The position numbers were made by a program, and so were the translations under genes. A stretch of 64,000 nt of DNA from Streptomyces albicerus (GTDB taxonomy: Bacteria > Actinomycetota > Actinomycetes > Streptomycetales > Streptomycetaceae): contig NZ_VWMY01000041.1 of NCBI RefSeq assembly GCF_008905045.1, positions 20,162-84,161 of the forward strand, in the 5' to 3' direction. Shown in pieces: positions 51,655-59,611 of this stretch (its first letter is position 1; every line of letters starts with the position of its first letter). Below the pieces are notes generated by a model, which was not told where the DNA came from, searched no databases, and worked only from the letters and a program-made list of their open reading frames with translations.

Positions 51655-53975
51655 TGGCGCTCTCCCGGCTCGCCGCGCTGCACGGCGTCGCCACGTCCTA
51701 CAGCCCGTCCCCGGGCCGCACGGTCGCGGCCTCGGACACGGCGGTCGTCGCCGCGCTCGCCGCGCTGGGAGTCAGCGCGAGGACACCGGACGCCGTCCGC
51801 GCGGCCCTCGCCGCGCGCGAGGCCGAGCTGCGGGACCGGCTGCTGCCGCCGACGGTGGTGTGCTGGAGCGGGGCCGCGTCCGCGGGAGGTCACTCCGACT
51901 CCCCGGCGGCCGGGTCCGCGCCCGCCACGCCCACCGCGAGCGACGCGGGCGACGCCGGGCGCCGGCCGGGCGGACCGGTCGGGGACCCCACGTCTGTGGC
52001 CGGCAGCCCCGCGCCCGCGGTCGGCGGCCACCCCTCCGCCGCCCCGCCCGGCTTCCCGGGCGACTCCTCGCTCGCCTCCGCTCTCGCCGCGCTGCCAGCC
52101 GGGACGCGGCTCCGTATCCGTACCGAGCAGGGTGAGACCCGGGCGTCCGCCGAGCAACTGCCGCTCGGGGTTCATGAGTTGGAGGCGACCGCGCCCGACG
52201 GGCGTACGGCCCGGGCCCATCTCGTCGTCGCGCCGGCGCGGTTGCCCGCGCCGCCGGGGCGTACGTACGGGCTGCTCGTGCAGGTCTACTCGCTCCTGTC
52301 GCGGCGGTCGTGGGGCATGGGGGATCTCGGGGACCTCGCCGAGCTGACGGCGTGGGCGGGGCGGGCGCTCGGGGCCGGGTTCGTACAGGTCAACCCGATG
52401 CACGCGGCCGTGCCCGGCGCGCCCACCGACCCCTCCCCGTACCGGCCCTCCTCGCGCCGCTACCCCGACCCCGTGTACCTGCGCGTCGAGGACATCCCCG
52501 AGTTCGCGTACGCCGACGAGCGGGAGCGGAACCGCGTCCGAACGCTCCTGGAGCGGGCCGACCGGCTGCGCGAATCCGTGCTGCACAAAGGCGCGTTGAT
52601 CGACCGCGACGCCGTGTGGGAGCTGAAGCGCGAGGCCCTGGAGCTGGTACGGGACGTGCCGCTCGGGCCCGGACGGCGCGCCGCCTACTGCGACTTCCTC
52701 GCCGAGGAGGGCGAGGCGCTGGAGGACCACGCCACCTGGTGCGCGCTCGCGGAGGTGTACGGCTCCGACTGGCAGAAGTGGCCCGCCCGCCTGCGCGACC
52801 CCCGCTCGGCCGAAACCGCCCGCGCCCGGGGCGAGTTGATGGACCGCGTCGACTTCCACAGCCGCCTCGCCTGGCTGACGGACGCCCAGCTCGCCACCGC
52901 CCAGCGCAGCGCGCGCGACGCGGGGATGGCGGTCGGGCTCGTGCACGACCTCGCGGTGGGCGTCCACCCGGGCGGCGCCGACGCCTGGGCGCAACAGGAG
53001 TACTTCGCGGCGGGCATGTCGGTCGGCGCGCCCCCGGACGCGTTCAGCGTGCAGGGCCAGGACTGGGGCCTGCCGCCCTGGCGCCCGGACCGCCTCGCCG
53101 AGTCCGGCTACGCCCCGTACCGCCGCCTCCTGCGCGCCCTCTTCCGCTACGCCGGCGCCCTCCGTATCGACCACGTCATGGGCCTCTTCCGCCTGTGGTG
53201 GATCCCGCAGGGCCGCCCGGCCACCGAGGGCACCTACGTCCGCTACGACGCCGAGGCCATGCTCGCCATCCTCGCTCTGGAGGCCCACCGCGCCGGAGCA
53301 CTGGTGATCGGCGAGGACCTCGGCACCGTCGAGCCCGGCGTACGGGAGACCCTGCACGAACGCGGCGTACTCGGCACCTCCGTGCTGTGGTTCGAACGCG
53401 ACTGGGACGGTACGGGGCTGCCGCTGCCCCCCGAACGCTGGCGCGCCGACTGTCTCGCCACCGCCACCACTCACGACCTGCCGCCCACCGCGTCCCGGCT
53501 CACCGGCGACCACATCGAACTCCGCGACCGGCTGGGCCTGTTGACCCGGCCCGTGGAGGAGGAACAGGCCGAGGCGGCCGCCGAGGCGGGGGAGTGGCTG
53601 GCGCTGCTCGCCCGGCTCGGACTGCTCCAGGGGGCGGCCGGCGGGTTGTACGAGCAGTCGGAGGAGGCGGAGATCCAGGCCCTGCACCGCTTCCTGCTGC
53701 GCACCCCCGCCCGCATGATCGGCGTCTGGCTCCCGGACACCGTCGGCGACCGCCGCCCGCAGAACCTGCCCGGCACCTGGGACCAGTACCCGAACTGGCG
53801 CCTGCCCATCGCCGACGCCGAGGGCCGCCCCGTCACCCTGGAGGAACTCGCCGCCTCACCTCGGCTGCACGCCCTCATCGACGTGGTGCGCGGGGGGCGG
53901 GCCGCCGGAGGCTGCGGGCCGGACGCCGGAGGCCCCGGGGCCCGTACGGCACCCCCGGGCGCGCGGCCGGATTAG
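51654..53975 (+). CDS. malQ: 4-alpha-glucanotransferase (amylomaltase)
   Basis: A 773-residue GH77 enzyme. Conserved segments are RSWGMGDLGDLAELTAWAG, FVQVNPMHA, YDDFLAEEG-like YCDFLAEEGEAL, LRIDHVMGLFRLWWIPQG (nucleophile Asp), VIGEDLGTVEPGV (acid/base Glu) and TTHDLPPTA (third Asp). It transfers alpha-1,4-glucan chains in maltodextrin and glycogen metabolism in the cytoplasm. An N-terminal domain of ~170 residues contains a Gly/Pro/Ala-rich insert (about 65-130) longer than usual. Confidence 0.92.
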   Translation: MALSRLAALHGVATSYSPSPGRTVAASDTAVVAALAALGVSARTPDAVRAALAAREAELRDRLLPPTVVCWSGAASAGGHSDSPAAGSAPATPTASDAGDAGRRPGGPVGDPTSVAGSPAPAVGGHPSAAPPGFPGDSSLASALAALPAGTRLRIRTEQGETRASAEQLPLGVHELEATAPDGRTARAHLVVAPARLPAPPGRTYGLLVQVYSLLSRRSWGMGDLGDLAELTAWAGRALGAGFVQVNPMHAAVPGAPTDPSPYRPSSRRYPDPVYLRVEDIPEFAYADERERNRVRTLLERADRLRESVLHKGALIDRDAVWELKREALELVRDVPLGPGRRAAYCDFLAEEGEALEDHATWCALAEVYGSDWQKWPARLRDPRSAETARARGELMDRVDFHSRLAWLTDAQLATAQRSARDAGMAVGLVHDLAVGVHPGGADAWAQQEYFAAGMSVGAPPDAFSVQGQDWGLPPWRPDRLAESGYAPYRRLLRALFRYAGALRIDHVMGLFRLWWIPQGRPATEGTYVRYDAEAMLAILALEAHRAGALVIGEDLGTVEPGVRETLHERGVLGTSVLWFERDWDGTGLPLPPERWRADCLATATTHDLPPTASRLTGDHIELRDRLGLLTRPVEEEQAEAAAEAGEWLALLARLGLLQGAAGGLYEQSEEAEIQALHRFLLRTPARMIGVWLPDTVGDRRPQNLPGTWDQYPNWRLPIADAEGRPVTLEELAASPRLHALIDVVRGGRAAGGCGPDAGGPGARTAPPGARPD

Positions 53976-53995
53976 GTGTTCGCTACGTTTGCACC

Positions 53996-54286
53996 GTGGA
54001 CAAGAAGAACGCCCTGCGCGCCGGCGCCCTGGCTGCCGGTACGACGCTGATGATGCTGCTCATGTCGTCCCCCGCGCTCGCGCTGACGCCCGACGACGGC
54101 GACGACCCCGGTCAGGGCCTGAGTGTCATCGAGACGCTGGGGCTCTATGTCGTGGCGCCGATCGGCCTGTTCGTGGTCATCGCCGGTCTGGTCTGGGTCC
54201 TCGACGGGTCGACGGACCGCCGGCCGAAGGCGAAGACCCAGGCGAAGGGCAAGGTCGAGGCGAAGGCTTCCGCGAAGGCCTCCTGA
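53996..54286 (+). CDS. Small membrane protein
   Basis: A 96-residue protein. The signal peptide (AGTTLMMLLMSSPALA) is followed by a short acidic linker, a membrane helix (LYVVAPIGLFVVIAGLVWVL) and a Lys/Ala-rich tail. GTG 53996 lacks a ribosome site but follows a -10-like TACGTT by 6 bases, suggesting a leaderless transcript. Function unknown. Confidence 0.7.
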   Translation: MDKKNALRAGALAAGTTLMMLLMSSPALALTPDDGDDPGQGLSVIETLGLYVVAPIGLFVVIAGLVWVLDGSTDRRPKAKTQAKGKVEAKASAKAS

Positions 54287-54311
54287 CCGGGTCCGCTCCG
54301 AGTCACTTCTT

Positions 54312-54371
54312 CGAGGGCACGGTCCTCACCCACCTGCGCAGTTGCGTACGTGGGTGAGGACCGTGCCCTCG
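54312..54371 (+). terminator. 22-bp perfect-stem terminator
   Basis: Bases 54312-54333 and 54350-54371 are exact complements of 22 bp around a 16-base loop, 25 bases past the stop of the small membrane protein gene. It is the longest perfect stem I found in the window. It lacks a T-run, as many Streptomyces terminators do. Confidence 0.85.
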
Positions 54372-54445
54372 GCGTGTTCTCCGCGCTTTCGCGGGCGCGG
54401 CCTCAGCGACTACGCCGCTGGCAGCACGGTGATGAACCTGCGGGT

Positions 54446-54488
54446 CGGTGGGGGCTGGTCGCGCAGTTCCCCGCGCCCCTTACGGGGC
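54446..54488. terminator. Second copy of the dispersed 43-bp repeat
   Basis: Identical to 26178-26220, again between convergent genes, with the CCCCG...CGGGG hairpin. It probably terminates the TetR transcript. Confidence 0.65.
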
Positions 54489-54519
54489 GAGGTATCGCAC
54501 CGGACTTCATCGAGGCCGC

Positions 54520-55116
54520 TCAGCCGGGGTGCGGGGCGGTCAGATAGCGCTGGACGGTCGGCGCCAGCCAGGCCACGATCTCCTCGCGGTGCAGGTCCAC
54601 GGCGGGCGGGAACCGCAGGACGTAACGGGTCAGCGCCATCCCCAGCATCTGTGACGCCACGAGCGCGGCACGGGCGCGGGACTGCTCGGGGTCGGGGCAG
54701 ACACGCAGGGCGACCGGCAGCAACTGCTCCTTGAAGATGCCCTGCATACGCTCGGCCCCGGCGGCGTTGGTGACCCCGACCCGGAGCAACGCCGTCAGCA
54801 CCTCGTTCTTCTCCCACAGATCCACGAAGTGCTCGACGAAGATCCGGCCGACGTCCTCCTTCGGCACCTTCTCCGGCACCGGCAGCCGCAGATCGATGTC
54901 GATGGCCGCGGCGAACAGGCCCTCCTTGTTGCCGTAGTAGCGCATCACCATCGAGGGGTCGATCTTCGCGTCGCGGGCGATGGCGCGGATGGTCGCGCGC
55001 TCGTATCCGTCGGCGGCGAACCGTTCGCGCGCGGCGGTCAGGATGGTGGCGCGGGTGGCGTCGGAGCGGCGGTGCGAAGGGGCGGGGGAGTCGCTGTCGG
55101 TCTCGGTGCCTGTCAT
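54520..55116 (-). CDS. TetR-family repressor
   Basis: A 198-residue regulator. The helix-turn-helix occupies residues 18-65 (ATILTAARERFAADGYERATIRAIARDAKIDPSMVMRYYGNKEGLF). A C-terminal helical ligand domain follows. It is divergent from an FAD monooxygenase gene, and the shared intergenic region is filled with palindromic repeats that are its likely targets. ATG 55116 is chosen; a longer frame would translate the operator array. Confidence 0.88.
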   Translation of the reverse strand: MTGTETDSDSPAPSHRRSDATRATILTAARERFAADGYERATIRAIARDAKIDPSMVMRYYGNKEGLFAAAIDIDLRLPVPEKVPKEDVGRIFVEHFVDLWEKNEVLTALLRVGVTNAAGAERMQGIFKEQLLPVALRVCPDPEQSRARAALVASQMLGMALTRYVLRFPPAVDLHREEIVAWLAPTVQRYLTAPHPG

Positions 55117-55117
55117 G

Positions 55118-55256
55118 CCAACAAGCGTAGGCCAACAAGTGTTGACGGTCCAGCGGTGTCGCTCTATGGTGGCAAACAGGCGTTGGCCTACAAGTGTTGG
55201 CCAACGAATGTTGGCAACCTGGAGTTGGCCAACAGCCCTTGACCAACAACCGTTGG
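55118..55256. promoter_or_regulatory. Tandem array of 14-bp palindromes CCAAC-N4-GTTGG
   Basis: Two units abut at 55118-55131 and 55132-55145, then six follow in exact 14-base register: 55173, 55187, 55201, 55215, 55229 and 55243. Units at 55201 and 55243 are perfect; 55118, 55132, 55173 and 55187 have one mismatch; 55215 and 55229 are weaker. The array spans almost the whole TetR/monooxygenase promoter region. It is most likely a multi-site operator for the TetR protein. Confidence 0.8.
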
Positions 55257-55275
55257 CACGCGCCAGGAGGCCGCC

Positions 55276-56781
55276 ATGAACGGCAAGACCCGCAGCACCG
55301 CCCGCAGCACCGCCACCTCCGCCGTCACCCGCGACGTCATCGTCGTCGGCGCGGGCCCCACCGGGCTGCTGCTGGCCGGAGACCTCGCCACCGCCGGTGT
55401 CCCCGTCACCCTCGTCGAGAAGCGCGCGCACAAGATCAGCAACCTCTCCCGTGCGTTCGTCCTGCACGCCCGCACGCTGGAGCAGCTCGATGCCCGAGGG
55501 ATCGCCGACGAGTTGGAGGCCAAGGGGCAGACGCTCGACCGGCTGCGTCTCTTCACCCGGCTGACCGTCGACCTCACCACTCTTCCCTCACGCTTCAACC
55601 ACCTGCTCGTGCTGCCGCAGTACGAGGTGGAGAAGGCGCTGGAGCGGCGGGCGGTAGAGGCGGGGGTGCGGTTCGCGTACGAGACCGAGGTGACGGGGCT
55701 CGTGCAGGACGCGGACGGGGTGACGCTCCGGGTGCGCGGGTCCGGCGGGGGGTCCGGCGGGGACGCGCAGGAGCTGCGGGCCGCGTATGTCGTCGGGACG
55801 GACGGGATGCGCAGTGCCGTACGGGAGGCGGTGGGGCTGCCCTTCCCCGGGCACTCGGTGATCCGTTCCGTCGTCCTCGCCGACGTCAGGCTCGCCGAGG
55901 AGCCCGCGACGTTGCTGACCGTGAACGCGGTCGGGGACGCGTTCGCCTTCCTCGCGCCGTTCGGGGACGGCTACTACCGGGTGATCGGCTGGCACCGCGG
56001 ACGTGACGTCGCCGACGACGAGCCCCTCGACCTCGACGAGGTCAAGGAGATCACCCGGCTCGCCCTCGGCCGTGACTTCGGTATGCACGACGCCCGTTGG
56101 ATGTCCCGCTTCCACAGCGACGAGCGCCAGGCTCCGGCGTACCGCGTGGGCCGGGTCCTCCTCGCCGGGGACGCCGCGCACGTCCACACCCCGGCCGGCG
56201 GCCAGGGCATGAACACCGGCCTCCAGGACGCCGCCAACCTGAGCTGGAAGCTCGCGGCGACCCTCAACGGGTACGGTCACGCCGACCTGCTGGACACCTA
56301 CCAGGCCGAGCGCCACCCGGTCGGAAAGTCCGTCCTCCGCAGCAGCGGCGGAATCGTACGGCTCGCGATGGCCAAGCGGCCCTGGACACTCGCGGCCCGT
56401 GCCCTGCTCACCGCGTTCCTGGACCACGCCCGCCCGGCCCGCACCCGCATGGTCGGCCAGGTCACCGGCATCGGCTACGCGTATCCGGCCCCGCGCGGCT
56501 CCCACTCCCTGGTCGGCAAGCGTGTCCCGGACGTGGCGCTGCGGAACGGACGCCTCTACGAGGCCCTGCGCGGCGGCAGGTTCGTACTCGTCACCCCGGC
56601 CGGCACCTCCGTGGGCCTCGACGCGGGCGCCCGCAAGGACCGCCTCACCGTGGCGAGTTGGGCAAGCGACCGCCGTACGGTCCTCCTGGTCCGCCCGGAC
56701 GGATACGCGGCCTGGGCGGCGGACTCGGCGAACACCGAGGAGATCGAGGCCGCCCTGACTGAGGCCGTCGGCCGAGGCTGA
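55276..56781 (+). CDS. FAD-dependent aromatic-ring monooxygenase
   Basis: A 501-residue group A flavin hydroxylase. FAD is bound by VIVVGAGPTGLLLAGDLA and LVEKR, the DG motif is VVGTDGMRSAVREAVG, and GDAAHVHTPAGGQGMNTGLQDAANLSWKL closes the flavin site. The C-terminal thioredoxin-like domain is degenerate. It resembles PgaE/Rox-type enzymes acting on polyketides, phenols or rifamycin-like drugs with NAD(P)H and O2. AGGAGG precedes ATG 55276. Expression is presumably released when the divergent TetR leaves the palindrome array. Confidence 0.87.
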   Translation: MNGKTRSTARSTATSAVTRDVIVVGAGPTGLLLAGDLATAGVPVTLVEKRAHKISNLSRAFVLHARTLEQLDARGIADELEAKGQTLDRLRLFTRLTVDLTTLPSRFNHLLVLPQYEVEKALERRAVEAGVRFAYETEVTGLVQDADGVTLRVRGSGGGSGGDAQELRAAYVVGTDGMRSAVREAVGLPFPGHSVIRSVVLADVRLAEEPATLLTVNAVGDAFAFLAPFGDGYYRVIGWHRGRDVADDEPLDLDEVKEITRLALGRDFGMHDARWMSRFHSDERQAPAYRVGRVLLAGDAAHVHTPAGGQGMNTGLQDAANLSWKLAATLNGYGHADLLDTYQAERHPVGKSVLRSSGGIVRLAMAKRPWTLAARALLTAFLDHARPARTRMVGQVTGIGYAYPAPRGSHSLVGKRVPDVALRNGRLYEALRGGRFVLVTPAGTSVGLDAGARKDRLTVASWASDRRTVLLVRPDGYAAWAADSANTEEIEAALTEAVGRG

Positions 56782-56872
56782 GGCCACAGGGCCACAGGGC
56801 CACAGGCCCACGGGGCCACAGGGCCACAGAGCCGCAGGGCCACAGAGCCGCAGGGCCGCAAGGCCGCAAGGC
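56780..56872. repeat. 9-bp tandem repeat after the monooxygenase gene
   Basis: About ten copies of a GGCCACAGG-like unit, drifting to GCCGCAAGG, start directly at the stop codon. They occupy most of the gap to the convergent MarR gene. Confidence 0.8.
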
Positions 56873-56931
56873 TCAGAGCCTCAAGGACCCGGGGCCCGGG
56901 GCTCGAAGGCTCCGAAGCTCAAAGCCCCGTG

Positions 56932-57447
56932 CTAGCGGCCCGTCTCGCCCGTGGCCGCCAGCAACTGACGCAACAGGTCGGCCAGTTGGTCGGCCTGTTC
57001 CTCGTCGAGGGCCGAAAGCGCCTCCGTCTGGACGGCGAGTCCGGCTCCGACCGCCTCGTCGACGAGCTCCAACCCCCTGTCGGTGAGCGTCACTTGGAGG
57101 GCCCGGCGGTCGTGGGGGTCGGGGGATCTGCGGAGCAGACCGGCCCGTTCCAGCTTGTCGAGCCGTCCGGTCATGCCTCCCGTGGTCAGCATCAGCGTCG
57201 CCGAGAGCTGGCGCGGCGAGAGGGTGTACGGGGCGCCGGACCGCCGCAGGGTGGCGAGTACGTCGAACTCGCCGCGTGAGATTCCGAGTCGGGCGTAGCT
57301 CTTCTCCATCCGGTCGCCCATCGCCCGCGAGAGCCGGAAGACGCGGCCGAAGACCTCCATCGCCGCCGTGTCCAGGTCGGGCCGGACCGAGGCCCACTGA
57401 TCGATGATCGCGTCGACGGGGTCCCTGGGTGACTTGGACGTGCTCAT
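56932..57447 (-). CDS. MarR-family repressor
   Basis: A 171-residue regulator with the MarR winged helix (about 50-125: LGISRGEFDVLATLRRSG, LSPRQLSATLMLTTGGMTGRLDKLERAGLLRR, DPHDRRALQVTLTDRG). Divergent from an EamA exporter gene, sharing a perfect 28-bp palindrome. It likely represses both. ATG 57447. Confidence 0.9.
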   Translation of the reverse strand: MSTSKSPRDPVDAIIDQWASVRPDLDTAAMEVFGRVFRLSRAMGDRMEKSYARLGISRGEFDVLATLRRSGAPYTLSPRQLSATLMLTTGGMTGRLDKLERAGLLRRSPDPHDRRALQVTLTDRGLELVDEAVGAGLAVQTEALSALDEEQADQLADLLRQLLAATGETGR

Positions 57448-57498
57448 GGGACGAAGTATCCGCCCCGCACCACTTGGCGGCAAGAAAGAAGCTTGGTA

Positions 57499-57526
57499 GA
57501 AAGTAGCTTAGAGCTAAGCTACTTTC
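57499..57526. promoter_or_regulatory. 28-bp palindromic MarR operator
   Basis: GAAAGTAGCTTAG (57499-57511) and CTAAGCTACTTTC (57514-57526) are perfect complements around two bases. It is centred between the divergent marR and eamA genes. Confidence 0.8.
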
Positions 57527-57560
57527 CATCAAGCGATCTTCATCCTCCCTGGAGCCGGTC

Positions 57561-58538
57561 ATGAACCGCCCCGCCACCGCCCCGGTCACCATCCTCCTCA
57601 CCGCCCTGGCCCCCATCTCCTGGGGCTCCACCTACGCCGTGACCACGGAGTTCCTCCCGGCCGACCGCCCCCTGTTCACCGGCCTGATGCGTGCCCTGCC
57701 CGCCGGTCTCGTCCTGCTCGCCCTTGCCCGCAGGCTGCCCCGCGGTGTCTGGTGGTGGAAGGCGGCGGCTCTGGGCGCGCTGAACATCGGCGCCTTCTTC
57801 CCGCTGCTCTTCCTCTCCGCGTACCGGCTGCCCGGCGGTATGGCCGCGGTCGTCGGTTCCATCGGCCCGCTCTTCGTCGCGGGCCTCGCGGCGGCCCTGC
57901 TCGGCGAACGCCCGACCCTCCGTACGCTCCTCACGGGCATTGCGGCGGCTCTCGGTGTGAGCCTGGTCGTGCTGAAGGTGGCCGGGGCCCTCGACGCCGT
58001 TGGCCTGCTGGCGGCCCTCGCCTCGACCGCGTCGATGTCCGCCGGCACGGTACTGACGAAGCGGTGGGGGCGCCCCGAGGGCGTGGGCCCACTGGCCCTC
58101 ACCGGCTGGCAGCTGACCGCGGGCGGGCTGTTGATCGCTCCGGCCGCCCTGCTCGTGGAGGGCGCGCCGCCCGCGCTGGACGGCCGTGCGGTCGGCGGCT
58201 ACCTCTACCTCGCCCTGGCCAACACGGCGATCGCGTACTGGCTCTGGTTCCGCGGCATCGGCCGGCTCACCGCCACGCAGGTCACGTTCCTCGGCCCGCT
58301 CTCCCCGCTGACGGCGGCCGCCATCGGCTGGGCGGCGCTCGGCCAGGCGCTGGGCCCCGTGCAACTGGCGGGCATGGCACTGGCCTTCGGGGCGACGGTG
58401 TTCGGCCAGCTCGGGGCGCGTCCGACGCTCCGCCCGACTCCCCAACCCTCGTCTCCGCCGGTTGAATCTTTCAGTTCAACTGAAAGGAATGGTCGAAAAG
58501 ATTCGATGGACGTGACGGTTCACGCGCTGCGACGGTAG
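57561..58538 (+). CDS. EamA/DMT-family exporter
   Basis: A 325-residue transporter with ten helices in two EamA repeats (APISWGSTYAVTTEFLP; LIGWAAL-like LSPLTAAAIGWAALGQAL in the second). Likely exports amino acids, metabolites or drugs. TGGAG precedes ATG 57561. The last ~40 residues are hydrophilic and overlap a 19-bp palindrome, so they may be a recent extension through the next gene's operator. Confidence 0.87.
   Translation: MNRPATAPVTILLTALAPISWGSTYAVTTEFLPADRPLFTGLMRALPAGLVLLALARRLPRGVWWWKAAALGALNIGAFFPLLFLSAYRLPGGMAAVVGSIGPLFVAGLAAALLGERPTLRTLLTGIAAALGVSLVVLKVAGALDAVGLLAALASTASMSAGTVLTKRWGRPEGVGPLALTGWQLTAGGLLIAPAALLVEGAPPALDGRAVGGYLYLALANTAIAYWLWFRGIGRLTATQVTFLGPLSPLTAAAIGWAALGQALGPVQLAGMALAFGATVFGQLGARPTLRPTPQPSSPPVESFSSTERNGRKDSMDVTVHALRR
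58468..58486. promoter_or_regulatory. 19-bp palindrome upstream of the second exporter
   Basis: CTTTCAGTT-c-AACTGAAAG is a perfect palindrome, A/T-rich against its surroundings. It lies in the 3' end of the first eamA gene and 119 bases before the second. A LysR or MarR-type regulator could bind it to control the exporter-LysR pair. Confidence 0.55.
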
Positions 58539-58604
58539 ATCCGCAGATCCGCAGATCGACATCGACCGAGTTCCCGGCGACGGGAAGAGAGGCGGGGATA
58601 GACC

Positions 58605-59582
58605 GTGGCACTCCTGGACCGGACCCGTACGCACCGCACGCGCGAGACGAGGAGGGCACCCGGCGGAACCGGCACCGGCAGCGACACCGGCACCGGCACC
58701 GGCCTCAGCTTCGGCCTCGGTCTCGGCATCGCGCTCGCGGTGGTCGCCACGGTCGTCTGGTCCGGCAGCTTCGTCACCTCCCGCGCCCTGCACGACAGCG
58801 TCCCGCCCGTCCAACAGGCCTTCTGGCGCTGGATCGTGGCACTCGCCGCCCTCGCCCCGTTCGCGGCACGGGCGGCCTGGCGGCAACGGCACGTACTCCG
58901 CCGCCACTTCCGCTTCCTCCTTCTCGCCTCCCTCCTCGGCGTCGCCGCCTACAACACCCTCGTCAACCAGGCGGCCGTCTCCACCTCCGCCGGCACCATG
59001 GGCATGATCATGGCCGCGTCGCCGGTCCTGATGGCGGTGTACGAACGGGCTGGCGGCGTACGCCTCGGAGCGCGCCGTATCGCGGGCATGCTGATCGCCT
59101 GCGCCGGGGTCCTGCTGCTCATGGGCGACGGGAGGCTCTCGCTCGACTTCGGTGCCGGGGACCTCTGGATGGCGGGGGCGGCCGCGTGCTTCGCCTCGTA
59201 CAGCGCGCTGTTGCGGCACAAGCCGCGGGAGATCGACGGGCTCGCGTTCCTCTTCACGGCGTTCGCGCTCGGTACTGCGATGCTGCTTCCGGCGTACGTG
59301 TGGAGCGTGACCGCGCAGGGCGCCTTCGACCCGGCACCGGCCACCGTCGGACCGCTCCTCTACGTCGGCGTCTTCTCCTCCGCGCTCGCCTTCTTCGCCT
59401 GGAACAAGGCGATCGCGCTGATCGGTGCGGCACGGGCCGGGGCGGTCTACTACCTCCAGCCGGTGTGCGTGGCGGTGCTGTCGTACGCGGTGCTGGGCGA
59501 GCCGACGACTCCCGTGCAGCTCCTCTGCATGGTGCTGATCCTGGGCGGGGTCGTCCTCGGCGCCGGCGTGCGGGGCAGGTGA
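58605..59582 (+). CDS. EamA/DMT-family exporter
   Basis: A 325-residue ten-helix exporter. The EamA repeats begin at LAVVATVVWSGSFVTSRAL and about residue 180 (AAACFASYSALLRHKPREIDG). The N-terminus carries a Gly/Thr repeat (GTGSDTGTGTG) from a hexanucleotide tract. GTG 58605; GTG at 59579 of the next gene overlaps its stop. Confidence 0.85.
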   Translation: MALLDRTRTHRTRETRRAPGGTGTGSDTGTGTGLSFGLGLGIALAVVATVVWSGSFVTSRALHDSVPPVQQAFWRWIVALAALAPFAARAAWRQRHVLRRHFRFLLLASLLGVAAYNTLVNQAAVSTSAGTMGMIMAASPVLMAVYERAGGVRLGARRIAGMLIACAGVLLLMGDGRLSLDFGAGDLWMAGAAACFASYSALLRHKPREIDGLAFLFTAFALGTAMLLPAYVWSVTAQGAFDPAPATVGPLLYVGVFSSALAFFAWNKAIALIGAARAGAVYYLQPVCVAVLSYAVLGEPTTPVQLLCMVLILGGVVLGAGVRGR

Positions 59583-59611
59583 CGGCGGGCGTGGCGGATA
59601 AGTTGCCGTCC

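Noticed and set aside
55173..55256. Tandem array considered as a CRISPR
   Set aside because: Units abut with no spacers and are palindromic operator-like sites in a divergent promoter.
54520..55467. Longer TetR frame beginning at 55467
   Set aside because: It would translate the operator array and part of the divergent monooxygenase gene; ATG 55116 begins a normal TetR protein.
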